DNA of 64,000 bases from Tetragonia tetragonoides (lineage: Eukaryota; Streptophyta; Magnoliopsida; Caryophyllales; Aizoaceae): NCBI GenBank assembly GCA_038025085.1, contig CM076142.1, positions 3,261,501 to 3,325,500 on the forward strand. Direction: 5' to 3'. Shown one piece after another: positions 22,562 through 34,900 of this stretch (its first letter is position 1; each line of letters opens with the position of its first letter). The notes beneath the pieces were generated by a model that searched no databases, had not been told where the DNA came from, and saw only the letters and a program-made list of their open reading frames with translations. Both the position numbers and the translations under genes were made by a program.

Positions 22562-23196
22562 AGATTCTCAAATGAACATTGTTATTTGGTAAGTCTATGT
22601 TTAGGAAAGCCACTTAAAAAGTTAAAAAGTAAATTGTATTGACATATATATGAAGTACATAATATTGACTTGTATATAGAGCATACGGGTCATCTTTTGA
22701 CCAAGGAAAAATTGTTATTATTAAGAAAGTAATTTGGGGAAAAAAACATCTCATATTTTTATTTTTATTTTTTTTGTTTAATCACAGGTTTACCAAATCC
22801 TTGGGTCAAGTTTAATCAGGTTCGCACCGCGTTGGCCTACGAAGGGGTAAAATGCTCCCACTAAATAGTTTCTTCATTCACAAGATTCGAACCCCCGACT
22901 TTGCTTAATGGATGAGAGTGTTAAACCACTCACACCAACCACTAAATGTTACATATATACATTGTTATTGATTTGCAGACTTGAAGGTATCATTTTTTCT
23001 TTGTACTTTGTAATACATCACTTCATTATTGAAGTGTTTAATGATGCAGCTTTTGTTCTTTGTTGTGTTAGTTCAACCAATAATATATAAGGATTTTGTG
23101 CGTGTGTGTGGTATATAAAGATTATACAGTATCAAATTATATATCAACTTTACAAATGATTTTTGTAGGGCTGAAATTGACTCTTTGAGAGAATTA

Positions 23197-23737
23197 TGGT
23201 GCGTTTATTAGAGCTGAATTTACTAGAACTGAATTTAACATTACTAAGGCTCTGTTTGATTCACCTTAATTTTACTTAAATTCAGTTCAGTCCAGTTCAG
23301 TTCAGTTCAGTTCAGTTCATGTGTAACTTTATTACTAATATAACTTTTTATTCCGAAATAATTTCATGATGAAAATTATGTCGTCGGAAAGATCTCAAAG
23401 CATACTTTCAGATGAGTCCAATATTGACTATGTTTGAACGAATTTAAATGGTTAACGGTCAAGTTCAAAAAATCAATTCAGTTCAGTTCAGTTCAATTCA
23501 ATTCAGATCAGTTTTATCCAGGTGAATCAAACGGAGCCTAAATTGGACATTACTGAACTAAATTGGACACAACTGAACTGAACTGAATACAACTTGATAT
23601 GTTAGACAAAAAGTATGTTTCTGAACTCAGCATCACTGAACTGAACTGAACATCATTTAACTGAATTTAAAATCACTGAATTGACACTTGAACTGAACTG
23701 AATTGAACTGACCGTATAAGCTCTAACAAACGCACCC
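23197..23737. mobile_element. Outer PIF/Harbinger-type MITE
   Basis: Termini GGTGCGTTTATTAGAGCT and AGCTCTAACAAACGCACC form an inverted repeat. TTA direct repeats flank it (23194-23196 and 23738-23740). The interior is rich in CAGTTCAGTT words. A second MITE (23248-23538) is inserted in it, so the original element was about 247 bp. Confidence 0.75.
23248..23538. mobile_element. Inner Tourist-like (PIF/Harbinger) MITE
   Basis: The terminal repeats GGCTCTGTTTGATTCACC and GGTGAATCAAACGGAGCC are near-perfect complements of the Tourist type. TAA target duplications lie at 23245-23247 and 23539-23541. Length is 291 bp. It is nested within the outer MITE, itself inside the Helitron. Confidence 0.85.
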
Positions 23738-25031
23738 TTAATATGATTCCATACATGACGAGGAGCTAATAATGATAAAATGATCATATCAATACCACTA
23801 CTCTTGGATAACATAAATACTCTATTATGCAATAGTAACGGGTTGAATTTAAATTGTATAGATCATACTCCCCCTCCTAATTGTTTATCAAACCTCATCC
23901 TAAACCTCAACACAAATTCACATTCAGCATCATGTATTGATGTCATAGCCAAGCCTCTTTATTCTAGAATTGGTCCTTTCTTCCTTGCTTTACATGTAGA
24001 GTCAATGCCATAGAGTTTACATTTTTTTGGTTCCATTCAGCTCACATTTCAATCATTTTTAATGGGAATTTGTCAGTTTTGCTAATAAATATATGTTCAA
24101 TGTTAATGATATATAGATGAAACAATATATACTACCCCTAAAACAATAGGAAGCAAAATCTTCTTTCCAACATCTAAAATCAAATTGCACCATCACCACC
24201 TCCCCCCCCCCCCAAAAAAAAAAGATAAAAAATGCTACTGATAAACGAAAAGTTTGGGATGTTATTTCTTTAGTTTTAAATTTTGGCTATGGATTTTATA
24301 ATATAGACAATTAAAAATGGGCAATTAGACAATCCACCAATGAATACTATAAAAGAAATATTATGTTCATCTAAAAAGGTATTTTGAGTTTGTATGGTAA
24401 AACATTTAAAAAATATATTTTTAATTAAAATTGGTGATAAGAGTTAAAATTGTTCATTAAAATGCATAATAATCTTATTATGCGGCACTAATGATATTTA
24501 AATGATTAAATTAATATTTATTTATACATTACAAAATAATTTTTCATAAGTGATAGTTATACTTATGATTTTCGATCGATATGATCAATAATTTTGTGAC
24601 CGTATCTGACACGTACGCCTTATCGAATTATCTAACATTAAAATTAAAAGTGCCACCTATGCGAGCCACTAAGCTAAATAAATAACAAAAATATAATTAA
24701 GATATAAAATCAGTTGAAAAGAATAAGTTATAATTATAAGAAATAAAATTAAGTAGGTATTTTCTGGCGTTATTAAGTTGTAATATCAGGTATTTAGTAG
24801 TTTTTCAAGTGAAAAGAAGAACAAATCCTATATCTGAAAATATTGAATGTCAACTTTTCACTAAACCTTACAATGCACTAGATTACCTTCATATCCAACA
24901 CGAATCCAAATTACCAAAGTGAAAATTGCCAACATACTTCGATCCTCGATATCATTTACTAACATCATATGAGTGTACTTATTTCAAAATATTAAAACCT
25001 AATCCGTGCAACGCACGGGCTTCATATCTAG

Positions 25032-26967
25032 TATGTATATATGGTAAGAGTAGACAAAGTAATATTATGGAGAGAGAATATAGATTTTGCCTTATTAATA
25101 TGAAGGGTTAAATTGTCAATTCAAAAAATTAATGGCATGGCAATAATACTTTTTGGCTTGGCAATAACAACGCCTATAAAAAGACATATAATCCAAAAAT
25201 GATACTAGCCCAAAATAAATAGTATAGACTACAAATTATAATCTAAGGGATTGAAGGCAACAATAAAATGCATACATAAATTAAGAGAGAAAGATCCTTT
25301 CATACAACTCACTCAAGTCACGCCTTAGCAGCCACTCGATCACTTGCTATCTCTTTACACATTTGTCTTCTCCATATACACTAAGAGGAAATTACCGAAC
25401 ACCTTTGAAACTACATAACTTGCATTTTTTTATAATGAATGTTGTAGACTTGTAGTTGACTTCGACATTTGTATTATTATCTTATCGATGAACTTTTTCT
25501 AAATAATGGACATTGTTGTAGAAATGGTAAAGAGTCAGGAAAAAAATTAGATAATTCAGATCGGATTGAATTACGGAAAATAATTCGAGTTGGATTCGGA
25601 TTCAAAAATCAAAGTCCAAAATTAGTTGGATTAGATTTTGACTCAAATTTCGAGTCCAATTTTTTTTGGATTGGATTTTGACTAGGCCATAATCCAATCC
25701 AAAGTCCAAACATTTACCCCTAGGTAAAGGCAATAAAAGTGGAGGGTAAATTTGGGATTAAATCACTACAGTTCAGCAGCTGAGCGCCAAGGGAATAGCT
25801 CGCCCCCCTTTCAAGATGTTCAACAACCACACAAACCATGCATTCAAAAGTGTTCCCCCAACAAATCGTTGCTTTTCATAGCCGAAACACCAAACCAAAT
25901 CGGAGGGGCTCGTGTCGTGGTGGTTTACTCTAGCTGCTCCAACTTCAATCAATCATAGATTCGTAGCCCAAGCCACATAAGAATAACCCCAGCAAAACGA
26001 ATATCAGCCCTTGGGTGGGGATGCTGCAAAGCAGCATTGGATTGCCAAGAGGAGACTAACAAGCTTGCCATTCCGAGCGTACCTTGGAGCGCACAAACAT
26101 TGTCCAACGGAGCAGGGTTAAAGTGATGATATTGAATACTTGTTGGGAGAGTTTTGCCGCTCTTGTAGTCCCACCCGGCTCGGTCCGGATTCAACCGGAT
26201 GGTCTCAGACAAAAAAAAAAAAAAGTGATGACATTGTCCAACGGAGCAGGGTTAAACCGATGGCATCCATTGAGTTGAGGGCCTCTACTTCGGCACATGA
26301 AGAACCATTCCATCTCATTCACCGAGACACAAGGTGTGAGAAACTGAACATCGTGCCCTCAAAAATCAACGTGGCCAACCTCCCATTTCAGCCACCTTGT
26401 GTTGATCTTACAAGCCAAGTTTATACACTATGTTTGGTCTTTACTATAATCATCATTTGACATGTGAATGTTTAACAAAAAAAGACTTAACTAGTGTGGC
26501 AAAAAACAGACTTAGCTAGTGTGGCAAAAAACAGACTTAGCTAGTGTGGCAACCTCATACGCCACCCAAAATCGACGCTACTGCTATTATTGAATGTGGA
26601 ATTCAGTGTTTCTTAAAAGGTCTAAAACATGGACAACCATTGAGATCGGCATGTCACCATTGTGATCCAACACTCCCATAATCTGGCTAATATTGAAGGG
26701 CAGATAATAAGAGATGCTCAATTCTTTCAAAATGTCAAAAAGATGCATAAATTTGGTCATAGCTCATTGAACTTTCAATCCGATTGCACAAAAAACATTC
26801 GAAAATAAGTCTACAAAGAAACAGATCGAGAAGTAATTTTAAGATCCCTAAAAAACAAAATTGCTTTCTGCAAGGAAACCAGTCCAATAAGCTGATACCA
26901 CATGACACATACCCACACAAATTGTAACTAAACCCTACAGAGTGCAACTCTTGTCTGATTTCTAGCT
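25032..26967. other. Intergenic DNA downstream of eL30
   Basis: From 25460 to 25720 there is a stretch with repeated GGATT / AATCC words that may be a decayed transposon. The region 25760-26100 has a more balanced composition and a minus-strand frame (25949-26212) that I cannot match to a family. A three-fold repeat of a ~30-bp unit containing AGACTTAGCTAGTGTGGCA lies at about 26482-26550. The 3'UTR of the minus-strand eL30 gene should lie just below 26968. Confidence 0.45.
26135..26221 (+). mobile_element. Putative 5'-truncated SINE with poly(A)
   Basis: An 87-bp insert ends in a poly(A) run of about 14. It is flanked by AAAGTGATGATATTG (26120-26134) and AAAGTGATGACATTG (26222-26236), a 15-bp repeat with one mismatch. 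A longer perfect 25-bp direct repeat (26098-26122 and 26232-26256) also surrounds it, suggesting that the target was already a short tandem duplication. Box B is only weakly recognisable (GGATTCAACC). Confidence 0.45.
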
Positions 26968-28740
26968 TTAGTGCTCTGGCATGCTCTTGATGATATCAGA
27001 ATCACCTGCAAGACATTCAAATTTTAAGAAACAATTTCTGGGTTTATCCAAATCATGAATATCAATCTTGAGAAGAGATCATCCAAGTACCTGGGTCGAT
27101 GATGCTTAGGCAGCACACCCTGTAGTATTTCCCACAGGCAGTTCCAAGATCAACATTGTCTGCAGAAACAAATAAATAAATAAGAATTTGAGTATCATAC
27201 AGTCAGCTCAGAGTGTCGGCAAGCTCAGGTGAAAGACTATCAATATTCACTACTAGTACTACGACCAATATCTTTAGCAATATTACGTCAGAGAGCAAAA
27301 GTAAAACATTCTTCCATGCAAATCAGAGCACTAGAATGAGCAGAAAAACCAAACAGCTAAATACAGCAACAATAAATATCAATGTACCCAAACAAAATTC
27401 AGAGGAAGAGACTTGAGATAAATACTTACTGCCGTTGTAATGGTGAACTCCGACCTTTGCCAACATAGCATAGTACTCAATCTCAGACTTCCTTAGGGGT
27501 GGGCAATTGTTTGAGATGATGACCAACTTAGCTGAAAAAAGGATATCATATGAGCAGTCAGCATATTATTGAATTATTCCAAGCTATATAACAAAATTTA
27601 AGAGGTAAACACAGCATGTGCTTATTCAGATTAAGTCATCCACACCTCAAAGACATGTAATCCATTTAAAATTTTGAGCTAATGCCATACAGCAAAATAG
27701 TACTTGGCCAGCAAAACATGTAAAAATAATTGAAATATCAAAAATTATCAAATGGGCAAACTTTTCAATGAATTTTTTTTTTATTTTCACTTCTAATGGG
27801 GAAAACATTATCAAAAAAAAATTCTGGAGAGATTGCTCAGTGGTGGCTATAGTTAATGGTTCGATTCTGCCAGCAATTGTCCTCAACTATACTCAGAAGA
27901 GGGAGCTTTATATCCTCATTTCAATCCCTTTGAAAACAAAAGTTTTAGAAAACATAAACTATGAAACCGTTTCTATCATCAGAAATATAACAACTAGCAA
28001 AACCCTAGAATTGAGGATGACTTAGAACCAACAATCCAATTCTATGTGAATTTAGCATGACATAGAACCCTAGAATAACAACTAGCAAAACTTAAGCTAC
28101 CAAAGTTTCTGGATCAACATATTGATATGCCATACAACAAATGCACGTACATTCAGCTAATTCACATTAATCAGTGGTCAACAGCATCTCATCTATCACA
28201 TTTATGATATGCATAAAAAAGGGCTCATTTGATACTGCGGTTCTATAGATCAACAGAACACAAATTTCCTATGCAATTTATGACATTACAAAATTTCTCC
28301 ACAAACCCACATGTATTTATATCTATTTCACCCTATTCTTACAAATTACCAACATTTGAACATACAAGTTACAAACATTAGAACATGTGATGAACACTGA
28401 ATTAACAAATAAACTATACCCCCAATACCAGAAGTTATCACGAAAAAATTCGATCTAACACAAAAAGAATAAATTAACAAATTTGATCTAATACAAAAAA
28501 ACATACCTTTGGAGCTCCTGAGGGTTTTAAGGACAGTCTTGTATCCAAGAGTGAACTTGCCACTCTTCATCACAAGAGCCAACCTGTTGTTGATGCTCTC
28601 ATGAGTCTTCTTCTGCAATTATACCCCAAAAAAACGAAACTTTATTGACATTTCTGGAAATCCAAACAAAATCATAGACGAAAACGATAACAGGAGAGAG
28701 AAAATGAGAGATGATTTACCGTCTTCTTTGCAGCAACCAT
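26968..28740 (-). CDS. RPL30: 60S ribosomal protein L30 (eL30)
   Basis: eL30 is a small component of the large cytosolic ribosomal subunit. Minus-strand coding exons are 28720-28740 (MVAAKKT), 28507-28612, 27430-27531, 27091-27159 and 26968-27005. Phases agree and give 111 aa, about the normal length. The protein reads [80 protein letters not shown], with the end [11 protein letters not shown]. This is the L7Ae/L30e RNA-binding fold, complete and highly conserved. All introns are GT-AG. Plants usually have several eL30 copies, and this one looks functional. Confidence 0.97.
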
Positions 28741-28853
28741 TGTCGACGGCTGGTGAATAAGAGTGATAGATAGAGAGAGACAATGAGCGATAACCAGCAG
28801 CCAGAAACCTAAAGCTATAAGAGTCTGTGAGGTTTTTATAAGGGAAATGAAAA

Positions 28854-28925
28854 TTAGGGTTTTAGAGGTTCAAACCCGGTATCCAGATCCATCCCAGCCT
28901 GCGGGCTTCTAGAAAAGAAAGCCCA
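28854..28925 (-). promoter_or_regulatory. Telo-box and site II-type motifs upstream of RPL30
   Basis: On the minus strand, AAACCCTAA (28854-28862) and TGGGCT (28920-28925) lie 114 to 185 bp upstream of the start codon. The pairing of a telo-box with TGGGCY site II motifs is typical of plant ribosomal-protein promoters and links expression to cell growth. Activity is inferred. Confidence 0.6.
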
Positions 28926-29500
28926 AACCAATGTTTCTTTTCATTTTTTCTTTTCAGGGTGTGAAAATAAACCGTTTTTTTTTTTTTAGAATCTAAAAAA
29001 AACGTTGGTAAAAATACATTTCACATTTTTAACGTTGGTAAAAATACTTTTTTTTTTTCCACTCAAAAAAAAAAAACGTTGGTAAAAATGTGAAATGTAT
29101 TTCCCTATTCCATGAAAGTTTTTTTAATATCCCATACAAAATTATTTAATAGATGTAAAGGCATTGGTAAAAGCAAGTAAAAATTAGAGTTTCATCTCTC
29201 CTTTAAATTTCTTTTTCTGAGCTAACCTATAAATACAAGAAATTTAACTCACAAACGGCAATTTATTTTCATCAATTACAAAGGTCCATATGGTTACACC
29301 CACCCCTAATAGAATGCCTAAGATAAAACTGATGTGACCTGAACTTCAATTGGAAAAGTAACCAAATCCGAATATTTCGAAATCTCTCAACAAGCTCATG
29401 CCAAATCCCAATTTCAAAGTTAATCACAAAATGATACGATCTAAACACGAAGAATCTAACTAAAGATATTCACAACGAACGTGAGAAAGAGGGAGAGAGA

Positions 29501-29564
<64 letters not shown>

Positions 29565-31488
29565 GAACGTGTGTTCTTTAATGACGGCCTTGTGTCCAAC
29601 CTTGATGCTCCGCGACTCTAGAAAACCTAGCACAACAAGAGTAAGAGAAGTCTCATACCTAAAATGGTTTTCAGGTTTTGGAAACTATGAAAGTTGGATA
29701 TCCCAACCCAACTATTGCTTTATAGAAGGACCCAAAATAAGTATTTGTACTTTACTAGGTTAGCTTGCTTGGTTTATTTCATAGCTCTAACTTTCATTGA
29801 ACCCACAACACAAAAAAAAAAAAAACTACTAAAAACACAAAAACTTCTCTTTGAAGATCCGTTCACAAGGGGTTAAGAGGATAAAATTGATATGTGGAAA
29901 ATCTATTAGTCTTTAATACTGTACTAAAATAAAATATTATATGAACCAAAATTATCTAGGATCAATAAAGATCAATACTGAGTTCTCTTTTCTGTAGATG
30001 ATCAAGGAGTAATGAACTCTTAAAGTTCTTGTCTTCAGACATGCACCTAAAGCATTCTAAAAGTATACTACTTATAGTCACCGAGAGTTCCAAATTGTTG
30101 CTCTATTTCTATGTGTCCTACCCCTACTATGATCAAGCTACCTTGTTTTGAAAATATTTGAACAATGAAATCATGTCTTTCGGCTATTAGGTCTGCACAT
30201 TTTAGGTTGATAAACTAATATATTTCTTCATCCTAAATAAGTTTAAGGATGTATAGTAAGTTGCCATGAGATTTTAAATGTTTATGCTAGATTAAACGCC
30301 ATATGCTTTAGGAAAGAAATCTTATATTACACAACCTAAAAACTAAAAGGTTTACTACACATACGACGATATATTTTCGTAAAATAAAAATGGTGACAAC
30401 TCAAGTAGGTTAGTTCAAACTTATTCAAAGATAAAAAGCCTCGAGATCATTCCATGAGTGTAAGTTGATGAGTTTGGTCAAGTTTCAAATCACCTATGAT
30501 ATATAGTACGATACCCATGTGGTGGAAGATCGGAAGAAAATGTGTTATAAAATCGTTCTTATTGGATCGTGCATGGCAGCTGATAGCCAAAAGCTAGAGA
30601 ATCCCATGCTTGAACAAGGGTAGAGGCGATCGGCAACAAAAAACAAATTATTCAATCAAAATTTCAGACGTTACGAGCATCATATTTGTAGTGCTCAAAT
30701 AATGTCAACCATTATAATGCTTTTATCCTCATTCCAGTTGTCCTTTGTTTCAAAAAATCACGAATGAGCGAGTTATAATATCACGTTTTATAATCATGTT
30801 TGAAGCATTTCGATTGGAAATTGCAATCACTTTAATGCCGACTTAATCTGCCATGTACTTAGCTTCCCTCAATGGCAAACGAAGGAAAATTCAAGGTACA
30901 AATAAAAGCAACTAAACAAACATTTAACTAATAAAATACCTTTTTTGAAAATACAAAGGTCCCAAGTTTTTTGCCCGACAAAAATAAAATAGAATTCCCT
31001 TTATCTATAGATTATACTTTCCACAAGCGGAAGAAATTACTTGCACAACCTTCATATATAAGCGAGTCACATACTCACACTTCGGTAGTGAACCAAACAA
31101 TTTAAACCAACACATAAAAGTTGTAGTTTTTAACAAAGCCAACTTCCCAAAAATCAACCAAACAACACCAAAAGTTTAGAAACAACCAAAACCTATGTGC
31201 ATTGTTGCAAACTCAATGCGTGGGCACTAGCACCACCGACCACAACTTTTGAAAAGCGCCCAAAAACTAAACCAATCCGCAGTCAAACACATAAGAATCC
31301 GGTTTTTCTTCAGTCTTTAGCACAATAAAACAGCAAATTACCGAATCGAACCGGATTTAATTAGATCAGTTAACCCCCACTTTTTCCTCATCTCCTCTCT
31401 TTCTCTCTCATCCCTTCTCATCTTTTCTTTCATCCCTTTTTCTTCTCTCTCTCCTAGGGTTTCCAATTTTCCATTCCTCCCTCCATCA
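28926..31488. other. Intergenic region between divergent RPL30 and SERRATE
   Basis: Distal promoters of two divergent genes. It includes a short inverted repeat (about 29008-29105) in which AAATACATTTCACATTTTTA pairs with a reverse copy ending near 29103, and a microsatellite. A TATATAAG near 31055 could be a TATA element. The 31380-31450 stretch is CT-rich, like many plant 5' leaders, and is probably the SERRATE 5'UTR. No gene was recognised between. Confidence 0.5.
29503..29563. repeat. (AAT)n microsatellite
   Basis: About 20 uninterrupted AAT/ATA trinucleotide repeats. Confidence 0.95.
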
Positions 31489-31890
31489 ATGGCGGACGTG
31501 ATGAACATGCCCGTGGAATCCCTAGATCGCCGTCGTGACCGTACAAGCAACGAACGCAAAGACACCACTACCACCAAACCACCGCTTTCTCCATCCGGCG
31601 ACTCTCCACCACCGTCGTCACTCCCACCACCACCGCCACCACCTCGCCACCGTCGTGACCGTGATTCCAGAGAACGACGTGGAGGAGTAGCCGAGGAGAG
31701 AGATTTTGATAATCATCATCCTCATCCTCCTCATCCTCCTCATCATCATCGTCCACCTCATAACCAACGCTTCTACAACAACAACAATAATAATCAACGA
31801 GACAACCGAGATTATCACCACCGAGATAATTTCAACAACAAGCGTGGTAGGTTGAGCCATAGCCCACCGCCTTACCGAGATCGTCGTCCT

Positions 31891-31931
<41 letters not shown>

Positions 31932-34900
31932 TAATAATTCGCCTCCGGGGAGAGGGGGAAGAGGTTCGTCACCGCCTTATCCACCGTTTAATAAGAGGTC
32001 GAGGAGAGATGATGGCGGGTTTGATGGCGGACGGAGAGGGAGTCCCAGAGGCGGTGGATATGGGCCTGGTGGTGGTGGTGGTGGTGGTGATAGAAGGTAT
32101 GAGATTTGTTTTGGTTTCGTTCAATTTGTATGTGATTATGTTCAATTTGTTTGGACTTCAATTGTTGGCCTAGTTCTGGTGAATGTTTGAGTGGAAATTT
32201 GAGTGATGGTTGTCGCTGAAACGAGTTACTGATTTGTGCATTAGTGGTTTTGGATATTATGCTATATTTTTTAAGTAAGATGTTAGCTGGAAGATTGTTG
32301 GTTTATTGAGAATATTATTTATTTCGAAGATTGTCGTTGTAACTGACACAATTAGCCCGTGAATTTGGATATGCAATTACTGAGGAATTTGGTTTTTGAC
32401 CTAGTTCTGGTGACCGGTGAGTTGAAAATTGGAGTTGGGGTTGTACATTAGTGGTTTTTTGGGTATGCAATTGTTGATAATTTATGGAATCTAGAGCATA
32501 GAGTAAGTTGAAAGATTTCTGCATAAATTGGGACAATTAGCTTGTGAACTCTCACAGTCGCGGATGTGATTGTGAGAGTTTTGTATCATGTTGGCCATTG
32601 GGTAAAGTGGGGAATAGTTTAGTTATTATGGACAAGGCAAGGCTTGGGAATTTGCTCAAGGCAAAAGTGGCTGTTATGGACTTAATGAGCTGACTGAAGG
32701 GGCGGACTGAAAATGGACCCAATACGGATAACTTAGCCATACTTGAAATGCAATCAGGTTGAGTTTGTGCATTGTTATCTTTTATCTACGAGAAGGGTTT
32801 ATTGATATCACCTTTTGGCTGTAAAATCTTCATCGATGATGGAGATCATGCAACTTCAAAAATGTCCAACCTGTTTTTCCTTTTCCTAGAAGTGCAAATG
32901 GTTCTCGTATCAATTCCATATGTTATTGCTTTATCCTCTTTATGTTATAGTATTAGATATGTCCATGTTAGTCTCATTTTGATTTACATTGCTATGCTTG
33001 TTTTATTAGGTGGTTTTACCATTTCTAGGACTTGGTATGTTAATATGCTATACTTGTAGAGGTTCACTGGGAGTTTCCAGATCTACATTGTATAGTCCAT
33101 GGTCAGGTTGCAGTTTGTACTATTTATTATGCTTGATTTATTAGGAGGTCGCCTTGTGAATTTTAGAGCGTTACCTATGCTCACTTGTATGATACTTCAT
33201 TGATTTATTCGTCCTATTTTCTCGTGATTCTTCCCTTCTTTATTAATTACATGGAACAAAATACATCAGGTTTAGCTTCCATAATTTGTTCCTCATCTCT
33301 GCCTAAAACATCAATTATCTTTTATGATGTTAAAAATTTTCAATTACAGGTTTGGTTATGATGGCCCTGGTGGTTATGATCGTGAAATGGGTGGCAGGCC
33401 TGGTTATGCTGATGATAGGCCTCATGGCCGATTTCGAACTGGTGGCTATCCTGGAGTTCCATCAGGTAATTCCTTCACGTTGTAATTCAAATGCTAATTT
33501 ACTGGTCAGCATTTTAACTCGTCTGGCGCATGCTTGAAAAGGTTTATTTACTTGGCCATTTTACTAGAGTTATGCGTGTGCACAACATGGGATTTCTTGG
33601 TTTTGTGTTGCCAAAATTGTTCGTCAGATGGTTAGTGCTGGTCTTTTCTGTTGAAAATTCTGAAAGGCCTTGTACAACATGAAGAATTGAAAAGATGAGT
33701 GATTCTGCTGGGAAGTGTGAATTGGGCAAAATTGTTTGTATAAGATCAATTCTGAAAGGCCTTGTACAACATGAAGAATTGAAAAGATCAATTCTGAAAG
33801 GCCTTGTACAACATGAAGAATTGAAAAGATGAGTGATTCTGCTGAGAAGTGTGAATTGGGCAAAATTGTTTGTATAAGATCCATACAAGTATCAAGTTTG
33901 ATTTATCTTCTACTTCTATTTTCATGTTCATCCTCTAGTTCTTTGAAAGAGGGAAACTCACAAAATTATCACATAAATCACTAGTTAAGGATGAGGATCT
34001 TAATAGCATCTCTTATGGCCTATTTCGCCTTTTCAGTTAAGCTCCCTCTTATCGTTATTCTGGATGCACTTCATCTCTGGAAGCTTGTTAAGTCATAGCT
34101 GGACATGTTTTGGAGTTGGTGAATGTGATTCTGCTGGCCTTTAGTGTACTGAAGTCTTGTAAATCACTGGGACTACACTTTTGGTATCAAGTGTACTTGG
34201 TATGAACATTGTTGCCTTTCAAGAAGCGACAGGGAAAGTTACAGATTTAGGGTTGATATTAGAAATACCTACGCCGGCTACTACATTTGTCTTGAGAATT
34301 TTGGTACACTACATGAAATGGTAAAAGGTGCAACCATCTTGTTATGACCCAAATCTATATTCTCAAATTCGCCTTTGGCATCAATACAAATACACAAATC
34401 GCCCTCTGACTTCTAAAAACCTATTTGGACACCCGTTGAGTGCTGGCTGCTGAGTTGTATGGGAAGTCGAGTGATTGCTGCGTTGGACAGTTCTTGAAGA
34501 ATAGTGTTTTAAATGGTTGGATTGAGGACTTCTTCAACCATTTATAATACTATTTTTCAAAGTTGAGTCCACATTTCCCTGATCTAGTCATTCTCCTTGA
34601 TGATGCGCACTTGCCAGTATCCTTTATATTGCCGTGATCTAACAAAAAGGGTTCAGGTATGACCCTATAAATAGGCTATAAATCGTACTCCTTATGCCTG
34701 TTTGCACTGATTAGTTTGTGGCATGTGACTATGTGAGTAAACTGTCTCCTGGGTTTCTATCCTCGTCTCGGACGTCTTTCTCTTCTTTTCCTTCTCCATC
34801 ATTTCTCACTTTTTATTTGTGTCCTTGTATGTAGCCGGTTGCCTTGTGTAAGTGCAGAATAGTCTCAATTCAAAATTTGGGCCTTGTTTTATCATATCTT

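Larger units (their letters stand above)
22008..25031 (+). mobile_element. Non-autonomous Helitron
   Basis: The 5' end begins TCTATATATTAGAGG immediately after an A (22007). The 3' end has a 6-bp-stem hairpin, CCGTGC-AAC-GCACGG (25004-25018), followed ten bases later by CTAG (25028-25031) and a host T. These are the defining features of plant Helitrons: TC start, hairpin, CTRR end, insertion between A and T and no target duplication. No Rep/helicase frame is present. The body holds a (TA)n run and two nested Harbinger-type MITEs. A second 5'-end-like phrase (GGTATTTTCTGGCG near 24757) suggests that a related copy may be nested or duplicated inside. Confidence 0.85.

Noticed and set aside
25949..26212. 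Minus-strand frame of 87 codons (MSETIRLNPDRAGW)
   Set aside because: It overlaps the putative SINE, has no matching partner exons and no family I recognise.
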